Positions 49,701-61,217 of a DNA stretch of 64,000 nt are shown here, one piece after another. The stretch is from Lingula anatina (taxonomy: Eukaryota > Brachiopoda > Lingulata > Lingulida > Lingulidae): contig NW_019775616.1 in the NCBI RefSeq assembly GCF_001039355.2, positions 225,021-289,020 on the forward strand, read 5' to 3'. The notes under the pieces are model-generated. The model was not told where the DNA came from. It did no database searches and worked only from the letters and a program-made list of their open reading frames with translations. Within the stretch, counting starts at the first letter, position 1. The number at the start of each line of letters is the position of its first letter. The translations under genes were made by a program, and so were the position numbers.

Positions 49701-52117
49701 AGGCGGTTTTCAATGTACTTTTATTTACCGCCAGTAGACGGTAGCGCCAACGACCCTCTTACGCTTCATTTGTCGGCTAGTTGTAAACGCATTCTCGGCT
49801 AAACCACAGACTATTCAGATTTTGTTGTGCCTAAGTAGCTGTCGCTTTGCTGTTTTATTATGGCATGGAGCGAACGGTTTTTGCCTCTTTAGATGGTTGA
49901 ATATAAGCCGCTTTTACCCATATTTTAAAAAGTGAATCTGGACCGATGAACAAACCTGTAACTAGAAAAAAAGCTGTAATTTTAATGAATCAAATAAGAC
50001 TCGCATTGATTACGTTCTTTATTGTTTCAATCTTAGAAAATGAGCTTTACTTGTTAACCCACGTCTCATCTGCATATGTTCTCAGCCTTAGTAAAATTGC
50101 AATAAGGATTGTTTAATAAGTTTCCACTCAAACCAGCTTTGAAAAAGAATTGTTCTGAAAGAGAAAATATAGGTCACAAAACACTTCACGGAAAATGGTT
50201 TATTACAGTATTCTTATAATATTGATTTTCTATTTATTTCTGTTTATTTATTTATTTATTTATTTATACCAAGACGGAGTTGACTCTCAGACAAGCGGCT
50301 GGTATATCTTTATGCAGAAGTTCCTTATGAAAGTATAATATTCCCCATTATCAAAAGGAGATTCATCGGCATGTGTCTGGCAGACTCCTAGGGGAATAGA
50401 TATCCTGAAAAGTCACAGACATGTTCTCATGGCAACCGATAAATGCCTTGCAAAATACCCTCAAAAAAGAAAAGTGACAATACGGTAACGAGAAAAGAAA
50501 CAGACTTGATAATCCCTCGCACCGGATACTCTCATATTGATTATATACTATACGCTCTGAAAATGTTCTCCGTCGCTAATTTAATTGATCTAGCTCGAAA
50601 TGAGATAACTGAATGCGATTTTATTAAGAGCTCGTCGGCTTCCTCGGCGTTTTGACCAGCCAGTGTATCTAGGCTTTGTGAAACATAATATGCGCTTCCG
50701 GTTACCGTTTCATTCCAACAACATATCGATTGCATCAGGTTTCAACGGGAAAGGCAGTGTCTGATGTCTGATCATTGGATTGTCATATTTCCTATGAAGT
50801 TTTCATCTAATTCCATATTGTATTTTTAAAATTGTATTATTATTTTATTATTGGTATTATTATTATTTTTTTTTTTGTGACGGGATAAATTAAGGTATAC
50901 AATATCATTGTTATATCTGTTTTAACAAGTTTTTTGTTAACCTCATGTACTACTAGTACTGCATCTTTATTGACTGCAGTATTTATACATGTTATGCGCA
51001 AAATCTATAGGATATGGATAAACTCTATAATATGTTAAAGGCAAATCCTAAAGAGATTTTCACCTAAACATCGACTATACAGCAGGATATGGCATTGAAT
51101 CAAGGTGTAATATTTCACGCTTTTTAATTTGATGCTGAATAGATTAGGTTTCAAAAATCTCATTATCAAAGAACAAAATATACTTCTGCATGTAGGCCTA
51201 CTACCAATAATTTAAAGTAAAAAATGCTGAAAGTCAAATGCTCTTTCCCCGACCTTAAAAACTAACAAATTACCTTTTAAACATTTTGAGAGTAATTATC
51301 GTGAATATCAAAGCTTAGACTCGTTATTTCTTGTTGTTGTGGCATAATGCAGGGTCGATCCTGGATATTTTACGTGACAACACGATTTTTGAAATTAATA
51401 GCCATCGCTACACCCCCCCCCCCCCCTTGTCCATCACCTCTTAAAATATATCTTGCATGTTTATAATATCATCAGGTTTTCGATCAGAAGGGGTCTTTTG
51501 TCGAAAGATAGACAAGGGAATATATTTTGTATCAGAAAAATAATTTCCAATACAGGTTAGACCGAGCCTCCCACTATCCCCACCCATTCACCCATGCAAC
51601 AATACCTGTAAGTCGTGCAGTGAAATCTATTAATTGATTTCCATTAAGCCTTCGACACAGATTTATCGTTGTGCCGACTACCGTCACAACACGTTTAATG
51701 CACTCTGTAAGTCAATTATGAGCATTTGCTGGTCGTCCACAGAAACCTTGTGCTATGACTTAGCGATAATTTGATCTATAAAATTCATCGGTTATGTGAG
51801 GAGGGGTCGCTGGGTTGGTTTTGATGTTGACAATATACAGAGTTCTAACATTGGCGCACTTTGAACATGTGATTGTCATTTAATTATCTGGTAACAAGTG
51901 AAAACCCCTGTAATCACCAGATCTCCCCCCGTCTAGCATCGACAATCTGCATGGGTCTTTAGGCTTAGCAATAATTATAAACGTCACAATCTTATTCCAA
52001 TATCGTCAAACTTTCGTGAGAGAAAGAGAAAGTCAAGCTTTTCAATACCGAAAGGGACATTTTGTCGCACGATAGCGTATACATGTAGCTTGAAAGATAT
52101 TTTAATTGCATTTCAAC

Positions 52118-53859
52118 ATGGCTGAGATTCTATGCCCAGTTGAGGTAGGTAGAGCTGTGCTGGGGTAGGTCCTTTAAAGTGTCATTAGAATCAATCGCAT
52201 TCATATCTGAGGTAGAACTACATACATGAGTTCCTATTTAATCATGAAATTTTTGTGTGTTTCGCTGTCAGTTACTTGGCCTCCTTTACATGCATATCTG
52301 TCTGTTTTTATCATCCTGGCAACAACTTGTCTATCTTGTCGATCATTTCATTATCAAGGATGACTATGTAAATTATGGAATTTGGGTCTTGCATGTAGTT
52401 TATCTAAGGGTCTAGGTGCAGTATTGACCTACTGTCACGTACTACAGGGATTCATTTCTTTTATCTGACCTATATAAACCTACCACATTTTGATGTTCCC
52501 ACATTTAAAAATGTTTCTACATTTTTAAAATGTTAATAAAATATGAACGCACTGTGTCTTAATTCTTTCTAGGAACAAAACGAAGAGGATATGTTACGAA
52601 GCGAATCTGATGTGGGTATAGAGTTCCGTGCTCGACACCGGTCCAGCAGTAAGCACCATCGAGACAGAGACAGAGACAGGGACCATGGCCAACTCCGTGG
52701 CACGTCTCACCGCGACCATGTGGGCCACAGCCTGAACGGAAGCTCCACCTCTTCCTCCACAACCCCGAGCCCCGAGCGTGAGGAGAACCCCTCCCCTTTG
52801 CCGCCAACCATGTCCCCGGGTCCCCCGGACTCCCCCTCCCTGGTCACGCAGGAGTACCTCACAGACAGCGACGTGATCACCATTGCCAGCCCCCAATCCT
52901 CCGAGATTCACAGTTCCCTACAGAAGTTGTGCTTGATTGGAGAAAAGAAGCTTCACTTGGGCGCTGCGCGGGCAAACATATGCACGGCGGCAATACGCTT
53001 GCAGATTTGGCCGACAGGCGCTGATATATACGACCAGTGCCATGGCTACGTGACGCCTTCGGGGACTCTGGGTGGCCTGGATATCGCGTGTGGGACGTTT
53101 GAGGACGTGCTGCACTCGGACACGTACCTGGCAGCCTTCGTGAGCGATGACACGTACGACGGAAAGTGCATCAACTGGCAAACCACGAAAGACCAGTGGG
53201 TAGGATTAAAATGCATCAGCAAAACTACGGCATTGCAACCTATAAAGTCCCATTATGAGACCTGCTACGATGCTCGTTCCGCGGATCGCATCTCCACAGC
53301 TTTGTTTTATAACAGCATGCCCAATGTTGAACAAACCCAACCCGCCAAAGAGTACATCTTACACCTTTCACGAGACAGAGCATTGATTGAGGAATTTAGC
53401 CCGTCAACGTACGGGCAGAGACTTCACCACGCCGAACAGTGGCTCCTTGAAATGCTTCGAGAAAATGCTCACCACATGGTCTTGAAACTTCTCCGTTCTC
53501 AGAAAATATTCGCCGAAAATATCGGTGACGTAGCTCGAGTTAAACTGATCCTCGAAATTCATGGGAAAGAGAAGATCTGTAAAGAGTGCTTCAAAAGTAT
53601 CGAACATTTTTGCGAGGACAGGTCGATCCATAATGATATTTACACAAACGTGTACCGCACATTGTGTAGGTACGGATACTTGGACATGCAGACGGGCCGC
53701 CTCAATATACAGGCCAGAGTTTCTTATCAGTCAGAGGAAGACGTCCGGCTCGTGAGGCCGAAGTACCGACGTGTGCCGTCTGCGTCCTGTCTCACGCACA
53801 AATATGACATGAAGGAATTCGTCAGCTCACGAAGTAGCACCTCAAGTGTGTCCAAGTGA
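52118..53859 (+). CDS. Unrecognised 437 aa protein, two exons
   Basis: Exon 2 (52573-53859) is a long open frame with base composition clearly richer in G+C than its surroundings. It is preceded by an acceptor (TTTCTAG) and reads EQNEED before the first internal Met (52591). A matching first exon lies at 52118-52144: ATG in AACATGG context, MAEILCPVE, followed by the donor GTAGGT at 52145. Both join in phase 0, giving 437 residues. The N-terminus is disordered: a KHHRDRDRDRDH run near 35-46, then a Ser/Thr/Pro-rich stretch to about 100. The remainder looks folded, with a Cys/His-containing C-terminal part (ICKECFKSIEHFCED, TLCRYGYLDMQTGRLN). There is no signal peptide or membrane helix, so it is probably cytoplasmic or nuclear. 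I do not recognise the family. ATTAAA at 54070-54075 and AATAAA at 54176-54181 are candidate poly(A) signals. Confidence 0.75.
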
Positions 53860-54894
53860 CACAAAACACCTATGACGTTAATGTAAAAAAAAAAACACAC
53901 CTTTATAATGCCAGGGAAATCACCACAGCCCATAGCATGTCATTCGATATAAAAAAAAACTCCTATGACGTAACTGTCAGAAAATACACCCTTACAGTGT
54001 CATTCGGGGCAGGGGCATTCGTGCAGCTAATAGCAGGGACGTTACCATATGAACAAGTGATGTTATTCAATTAAAAAAATCTTTAGGGGCAGAGACAGGG
54101 ATGGATAGGCCTATAGCCCCCCCCCCCCCCTATTAAGAGCAATAACGCCATTGAATCGTGTTTGACAGCCTCTTAAATAAATCGGATGTTTTATAACTTA
54201 TACTTCCACAGAGCCAGCACTTTTATTGTATCGGAACATTGTCAAAATACTTCCAAAAGCACCTTTCATGGGTCCTGATGACGCCAGAAGTGATAATGAA
54301 ATCTCTGTTTTTTTAAAAAAGACTTCTCCAGAGTTGCATGTTTGATATGTTATTTCTGGTAGATCTATATTGATGAAAGAAGATTAAGACGATGACGTTA
54401 TTTCTTCAAAATTAAAATTAGGAAAAAAACTATAACATATACAAATTGCACTTCAGTCTGTTCAGATGTGACAGTGAAGGCTGAGAACTCATTTCCGTTA
54501 CTGAAAGAAGATGACATTTTGTAATTAAAGCTGTTTAATCATTAGTAGCGGAAATGTATGAAAACTTCTTGTATTATCGATTGTGTAACATTACCTGTAA
54601 CAATGAAATGTAATGGCAAGAATCTTGCAATGATCAAAGCAATTATTGTGTGTTGAGAATTTAACATCTATGCGGAATATCCGTGCCGTTTCAGTCTTTA
54701 ACGCTAGCCACTGACTCCACACCTAATGCCACTAAAAATCGATGCCGTGCCAGAAAAATATGGTGAATTATTTAATGCCTGTCCACTGCTTTTCGTTCAG
54801 GGCCCCCTCACTGTCTCACGTAATTGTTGTGCTGGCCGTACACGCGAGACGACAATTAGTGACTTTACTGCACCGATAATTTGGATTAGAGCAG

Positions 54895-55175
54895 TTAAAT
54901 ATATCAAAATAAAAATATCCCTTGCAATTGATTTTTGCACTTCAATTTTGTGTTTATTGAAACTTGACAATTTTATTTAATGATAACCAGGCCCAGTTAG
55001 TATATCGACATCAATATGAAAATATCAAAATTAAGTGAAATATACCAAAATAAAAATATCCCTTGCAATTGAAATTTGCGCTTCAATTTTGTTTGTTGAA
55101 ACTTGATAATTTTATATAATGATAACCAGGCCCAGTTAGTATATCGACATCAATATGAAAATATCAAAATTAAGT
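54895..55175. repeat. Tandem duplication, two 141 bp units
   Basis: AAAAATATCCCTTGCAATTG recurs with offset 141, and the units stay collinear through CCAGGCCCAGTTAGTATATC to AAAATTAAGT. A few substitutions and indels separate them. Non-coding. Confidence 0.8.
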
Positions 55176-56060
55176 ATTTGCATCAGATGTATTTTTATGT
55201 GATATAAATAAAGATGAGACCAGATCTGCAAGGTGGAAGTGATGACGTTCAAAATTAAGAACAGCAGCCATTTCAGCGGCAACACAAACTCCTGAAATTT
55301 GAGAAATACACACTCCTCTCATGGGCCGAATCTTAGAAGGGCACTGCGTCTCAATTTCATAAAGATTTCTCAAGACAGTCCAATATATCCATTTACCGAT
55401 CATCTTGAGATTTGATGGATATTTTGGCTGGCCGATTGTACCGAAAAACGTGCATTGAAGTAGATGTGGTTGTTGTAACCTTGAAGACGTCTCAACTACC
55501 GCAATTGCTGTTTCGGTATTTATTTGTGCTGATCAAAACAAAATAAATGATCAAATGTACGTGCCCGTGTTTTAAAGGCGACTCAACTTGTGTTTGTATT
55601 CTCGTTTTATAGGCGATGGTGCACTGTAGCTACTGGAGGTGGGTCACTTATTTATGCTCTACAAAAAGGGTGTGCCAAGGATAGCTTTGGCTAATAAGAG
55701 GGACCACATAAAAAGGTCCTTACTGTTGTTAGTTCCCCCCCCCCCGTACTATATGCAAGTCCTTCAAACGTCTTGTATCTTTTCTCCGATAACTTGCCTC
55801 AGCTTCACTTCTTCTCGCAATTTAAAACAGAAAGGCTACCCTGGTTATTTAGATGTTTCGGATGAAGAAGATTTTGTATCACTACAAACCATTATAGACA
55901 CAATAGGCTGCTAAGATGAATGAGAAAGTACATACTGTATGTTTGGTCATTAATGGAACATTCGGAATAACTTGCCTTCATTTGACAAATTTAATCGATG
56001 ACTGACATCCACTCATGTTGACAACAATAAAATGAAAGAAACCTTTTTCAAGTAAAAGAG

Positions 56061-56066
56061 TTTATT
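56061..56066 (-). promoter_or_regulatory. Candidate poly(A) signal, minus-strand membrane protein gene
   Basis: AATAAA on the minus strand about 670 bp after the stop codon of the gene ending at 56735. A long 3' UTR would be implied. Confidence 0.3.
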
Positions 56067-56734
56067 CAAAAAAATATGGATGTACATGTAAGTGGAAGAT
56101 GGCCTTGGCATTGCATAGGAGTACAATGTAAATATAAGTAAAATATTTCTGTACAAGTGCCTTGGAAGACACAAATAGTTACATTAAAATAACAATCAGT
56201 GAAGAAAATCATATATGCTTGCATACTACATGTAGTAGATTTATTTTCTCCCACGTGGACTAGTATTTTAATTTCGTTGTTCGTAAGATATTTTTAACTG
56301 ATAGGGTATTTCAAATGTTACAGTTCAGATAACCTCATTGTCTAAATATTCCAATTTCCAACACTTCACAGGGAATGTACTTAATACATAAAAATGTTCT
56401 ATAATTATTATTTTTCTTTTGCAATAACAGTTATATATAAACAAAGAAAAAATAGTTATGTTAATGTTTGAAATTTAGCACTCTTTAAATTTTTTAAGTA
56501 TGATTTCCAATTATAAAAGCTATACTGTACAAATAATAAAGCATCTAATAAATGATACTTCTCTCAACTGTCAAATAATATTTGTGCAATATGGAGTATT
56601 ATTGACTAAAAGACGAACTACTGAAAGTTCCTTTGGTCCTAAAGAGTAATGAGCAAACTGAGTTTAATCTCTAAATCCAAATATATACAATAAACAAATG
56701 AGGTATACAGACACAGAAATTCATATAAAAATGA

Positions 56735-58837
56735 TTAAAAGGGTTTGGAAGTGATTGGTTCCACTTTTTGATACAATGGTCGTTTGATATGACGATAAAT
56801 AATGACAGATACTTTCACTATGGTCAACACCCCAGCTATGCCAAGAAGCACCGCAGTAAATATGGAATTGCGTTTGGTTGGATCCCAGTTCTTGGACATG
56901 GAACCAATCAGAGCCATGATTATAACTGGATATGGTGCAAAGGTGTAGCGCACATATCGGTCCAGCACAAAGGTCTCTAGGATGAACCATGTGGTGATCT
57001 CCGCAGACAGGATGCCCAAAGCAATTGTGCATGCAACATCCTGTGTTACAGCCTTTGTGACGTAGCTCAACACCATGGAGAGATTCAACAACGTTGCTAT
57101 GGTAACCCAGGTTGCGTAAAAGGCCATAGCATTCTGCACGAGGAATCGGATCAACCAGATGTCCTTCCCAGAATTCATCCCTATCAGCTGATAGGCGATA
57201 GAGTCAAGGCGCAGATGACAGAAGACCAAGGCGACCCAGAGTGTAAAAGGCATCAGGGCGATGACGATGAGAGCCCCCCATAAAATCTGTCTGTCCCACA
57301 GAAACAGCCAGCTTATGTTGCAGAGATTGTTGACGATGTAGAAGATGAAAGTTCCTGCTGGTAGGAGGCCTGGGTTGACGTACAGATAACCCTTAGGTCC
57401 CTTACGACACAGACTTACCAAGGCGTAGATCAGAAAACACACCTGTGGAAAACAAAGTGAAATCATAATTGTTTTTTTTTCCCTATAACAAGTGTGTGCG
57501 TTAGTACTATATGTGTCTGCCACTGTGCCCACATGCTAATGTGTAAAAAATATGTCATTCTTGACTGTATCAGGAATAAAAACTTTTACTTTAAAACTAC
57601 AAATGGTACACCAGATCATCAGATGGTAAATTAACTTGTACAATTTAAAGATAACTTAATTTGGGCACCATCCTTGCAATAGCAGTCAATTCATACTTCA
57701 TTAAAATTTTCTTCTCTTAGACAACTCATTAGGGAAATGTCAGTCAAAGTTCATATAATTTCTGATTCTATCTGCTGCTCCCATCTGTCTAATGACGCAA
57801 TGGCTATGCCTATATACACATAATGACATTCCACAGGTACTCATTATAGATACAGAATGACCATTCTACTTCAAGGCTCACAAGGTAGCATCCATCTCCT
57901 GAGCTAACTATGGCACTTTATGTTTGCTTGTTTTTTAGAAAAACTGTTCATAAATCAAACCTTAAGAACTATACAAGTACAAATGGGGATATTTTTGCAT
58001 AATATCTCAAATTTCACACAAAACATTCAATTTTTGACCAAATATTCATATGCTGTAAAGGACAACAAGATTCTCCTTCCTCACCCCTCCCCCAACACAC
58101 ACACAAATATACACACGCACACAAACATACACACACACACACATACCTAAAACACACAGATAAGCCCTACCTGCCAGAAGTAGATAATCCCCCAGATAGA
58201 GAAGGTCCATCCAGCGGGAGTAATCTCCAAGTAGTAAGCATCAGACACACCCCCTGTGTTGTTTATAAACAGGGCTGAAAATGTGAGAAGAAATATTGCA
58301 GTGTTATACTAGTATATTGCAGTGTATAATACTGGTACAGAGCTTGTGAGCTGTCACTCATTATTTTAAACTGAGAAAGCTGAGGAAAGATAGTGTCGAC
58401 ACTGGGAATGAATCCAATAAAGTGTCGTTTAATGAGTTTTACCATCTTTGAGGTGTGATTCAGGAAATACAAAAAACTTTGCAGGACATAAATATGACTG
58501 TTGGGGAATATTGAATACCAGTACCAATACCAGCAAGTACAGTACAGAAAAGAAAACCATGTGAATACTGTTAAATTAATGATTCAAACAATGAAAAAAT
58601 AATCCAAATGAAAATCCTAAGCATATTTTCCTTTATCATCTTTTACTTTGTTTATTCATTTCTACATTGTATTATTAATCGGAGTAAACATATTTTTTAC
58701 TCACCGTTTGGACCATTCGAAACGGCATTGAAGCCGCAGGTAGCCGCAAACCCCAAAACTGTCAGAATTATCAACAGCATAAAAGCTGCATGGTGCTTGT
58801 ATTTAACTTCTTTCTCAATTTCAAAATTCACGTCCAT
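56735..58837 (-). CDS. Eight-helix TspO/MBR-like membrane protein, paralogue A
   Basis: Three exons read from the minus strand: 58837-58705, 58274-58171 and 57442-56735, with donors GTGAGT and GTAGGG, acceptors TTTTCAG and TTCCACAG, and intron phases 1 and 0. This gives 314 aa: [10 protein letters not shown]..., a first helix, then [18 protein letters not shown] (about 62-79) and seven further hydrophobic helices, with conserved stretches [19 protein letters not shown] and [12 protein letters not shown]. The [10 protein letters not shown] block is the signature of the TspO/MBR-related larger proteins (as I recall, the group around zebrafish si:ch211-161h7.5). Their function is unknown; ligand binding or transport in a membrane is only analogy. 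NNTG after the first helix is a potential N-glycosylation site. An acceptor at 58858-58859 shows a 5' UTR intron; its donor may be at 59742-59747, giving a leader exon from 59748. Divergent paralogue on the other strand. Confidence 0.85.
58094..58145. repeat. AC microsatellite in intron 2 of paralogue A
   Basis: CACACA runs broken by AATATA and CATA, close to the exon 2 donor. No coding content. Confidence 0.8.
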
Positions 58838-59747
58838 TTTGAAAACTCAGAGTATACCTAGGAAAAATGATAAAGTTGTTAAATTATTAAGGTTTTTTGA
58901 GTCTAACTGAAGTAACTCACGTTGCAAGACTTGTCTATGAACGGCCGTTTTGAGTTCCAAACAAGGCAGCAAAGCTGTCAAATGTACAGACAAAAAAAAA
59001 CAGAAAATAAAGATGCAAATAAGTGAAAAATTAAATTTTCACAAAAAACTGTTAAATTGCCAGAAAAATTTACCAAACAGACTGCATTGCCTATTGAAGC
59101 TGTATGTTAGACCCATGTTTCTTTCTTGTAAGTTTGAGAACAGCAAGTGACATGTTTTCCCTTAAATGGTCATCATAGGAGCAGTGCCCTAAATAGGGGT
59201 TTCTTCAAATTTTGATGCAACGTTACATAATGTTTAACAGCATAATAACCATCAAATGTTATTAATAAAATATTAGTAACATGGACATTCAGAAAACATG
59301 ACAAGCAAAGGTCTTCAGGCCCATGGAACTTCAAAGTCACATCTTGAAAATGCCAAAATGTAAACAAGACAGCACTGTCCTGAAATGGGTTTATTTCCAT
59401 TTTTAACACTTTTTTAACATAAAACAAAATAAACATTTTACTGCCATTTTTATATGACCAACTAAGAAAATTGATGAGATGGGAAAAGTATCAATAGAAC
59501 AGTGTTAAATGTCCAATTTCCTCCATTCTGAGATTCTGAACATAGTGGATGATTGAATCTGACAAACTGCAATGATATGAGTTTATTTCCATTTTTGACA
59601 CTTTATTACACAATACATGATAACAAGTTTACCATGTTTTTTANTCTGTGTCTGTACATAAAAACTTAAACTTGACTAACAGCAGGCTAATTCTAATTTA
59701 ACTTTCATTTGTAATTCGTTGATTTACAATATTTTCGGAGAGCCTAC

Positions 59748-60194
59748 CTTCAGTGATAATCGAATGACAACTTCCTTCCCAAAAAACAACAGGTTATATG
59801 AACACACTGCTATGACTTGCTGTGCGTCCGATGACCCACGAAAACAGGTCTTATAAGATCATAAATTTATTATTCTTTGTGTCAAAATTTCTTCACAAAA
59901 TTTAGTTTTAAATATCTTACTTTTAAAATGTACATTTTTATTGATAAAAATATAATATTTTATATATTATTATTCCACATAATGTTAAACTGCAAATATT
60001 AAATAATAAAATATTGTTTGCTTAAAATCTGTTTTTGTTTTTGCGCCTCGTTCTGAATCTGGGTCGCTTGGACGGCACGTTGCAGTGCACGCGGATACAC
60101 CCATGTTATACAAGCCTTTCATTTATGTAAATGTGATCTGGTATAATAGGTGTAACAGGCGTGAGTACTTAGAAAAAGTACAAGGGTTACTCAG
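59748..60194. promoter_or_regulatory. Candidate shared (bidirectional) promoter of the membrane-protein pair
   Basis: A minus-strand donor (CTGAAG|GTAGGC) ends at 59748 and a plus-strand donor (TTACTCAG|GTGAGT) at 60194. Both coding first exons have upstream UTR acceptors (58858-58859 minus; 61202-61203 plus). If these leader exons are real, the two transcripts start within a few hundred bases of each other, back to back, around a CpG-bearing patch (60040-60105). Sequence inference only; no core promoter motif is decisive. Confidence 0.4.
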
Positions 60195-61217
60195 GTGAGT
60201 TGAATATCTAGCAAAACGAGATTGAATAAAAATAAGTTTATAATAACTTTATTAGTTTACTGTATGCTAGTTTGTTTGTGTCTGTTGTTAAGTGTGAAAT
60301 TATCTAGTTTAGAACGAAGTTTTTTTAGAATTTAAAATCAAGGGGATGAGCATCAGTGACACTTCAGGATCTCTTATAATTGACACTGTAGAGTTCTAGT
60401 ATTGTGATGTGTTGATGAGGTTTTATTGAGCGAATTTTGTGTAAGCAAGAGACTTGCAGTACTTTATTGATGATGTACAGTGCAACAACATGTACAAAAT
60501 TAATAAAGACAACAAGTATATAAATTTTTGTGTATATCAGTTAAGAAATTGAGGCATGTTGATGGACATTTCTTGCTTTGTTATAAAACGCCATGGATAA
60601 TTCAGACTCATTTTTGAAATTCCGGCCACCTTACAATTGCTTGTGGACCACTGCTTTTTTAAAAGATTATGGGAACTTAAAAGTAGAAGGCATACAGTGT
60701 GTACATGTATATACTGCAAGTTTGTTGATATTTGGGAGATTTGTGAATGGTGCACAAATCTGCAAGTACGTACAGTACTACCCTGTAGCTGTCTTTAGTT
60801 CTTAATTGGGCAGTGACATCAGTGCCGCAGTTTTCAAGTTGGTATAAATACAGAGTTTTTCTATAATTGACATGCAGAAATACACGAGTGCCTCTTATTA
60901 AATGAAAACCCAGCTGGGATGACTGGCATGTTTTCCTATTGAAGGAGGTGCTGCCATCTGGAGTGTATTTTGATTAACCCAATTTTTCAGGCTCCCTGTG
61001 ATTATAAGGGGATCGAAGAAGCACTTAATTTTTGGACTGACAATTTAATTTGTCGTAAGAGATTGTTACACAACTGGTTTTGACAAGTTCTCACAAACAT
61101 GTATCTAACTAGTTCATTACGAATAAAAATTGGAAACTCTGTTTTGATGTTTTAAAAAACTCCTAAAATATTTCAAAATTATTTTTTTTTTTTTCTTTTG
61201 CAGTACAACAAGCAACC

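Larger units (their letters stand above)
41256..52117. other. Long non-coding interval between desaturase and orphan gene
   Basis: No coding exon recognised. Contents: a MITE copy (41555-41845), TTTA runs (42085-42110, 50242-50267), a 19 bp tandem duplication (about 42965-43002), T-runs (45928-45952), an AT-rich moderately complex region (46130-47160), and poly-C at 51413-51426. Good donor-like sites occur at 48616|48617 (ATAAAG|GTATGT) and after GTCTTAG near 49404 (GTAAGTC). These could end untranslated exons of the downstream gene. Confidence 0.45.
53860..56734. other. Non-coding interval between orphan gene and membrane-protein gene
   Basis: 3' UTR of the orphan gene at the left and, on the minus strand, the 3' UTR of the next gene at the right. 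Between them are poly-C runs (54117-54130, 55735-55745) and a 141 bp tandem duplication (54895-55175). No gene seen. Confidence 0.5.

Noticed and set aside
52594-53181. Antisense open frames over the orphan gene (105 and 87 codons)
   Set aside because: Shadows of the G+C-rich plus-strand exon, which has splice sites and a longer frame.
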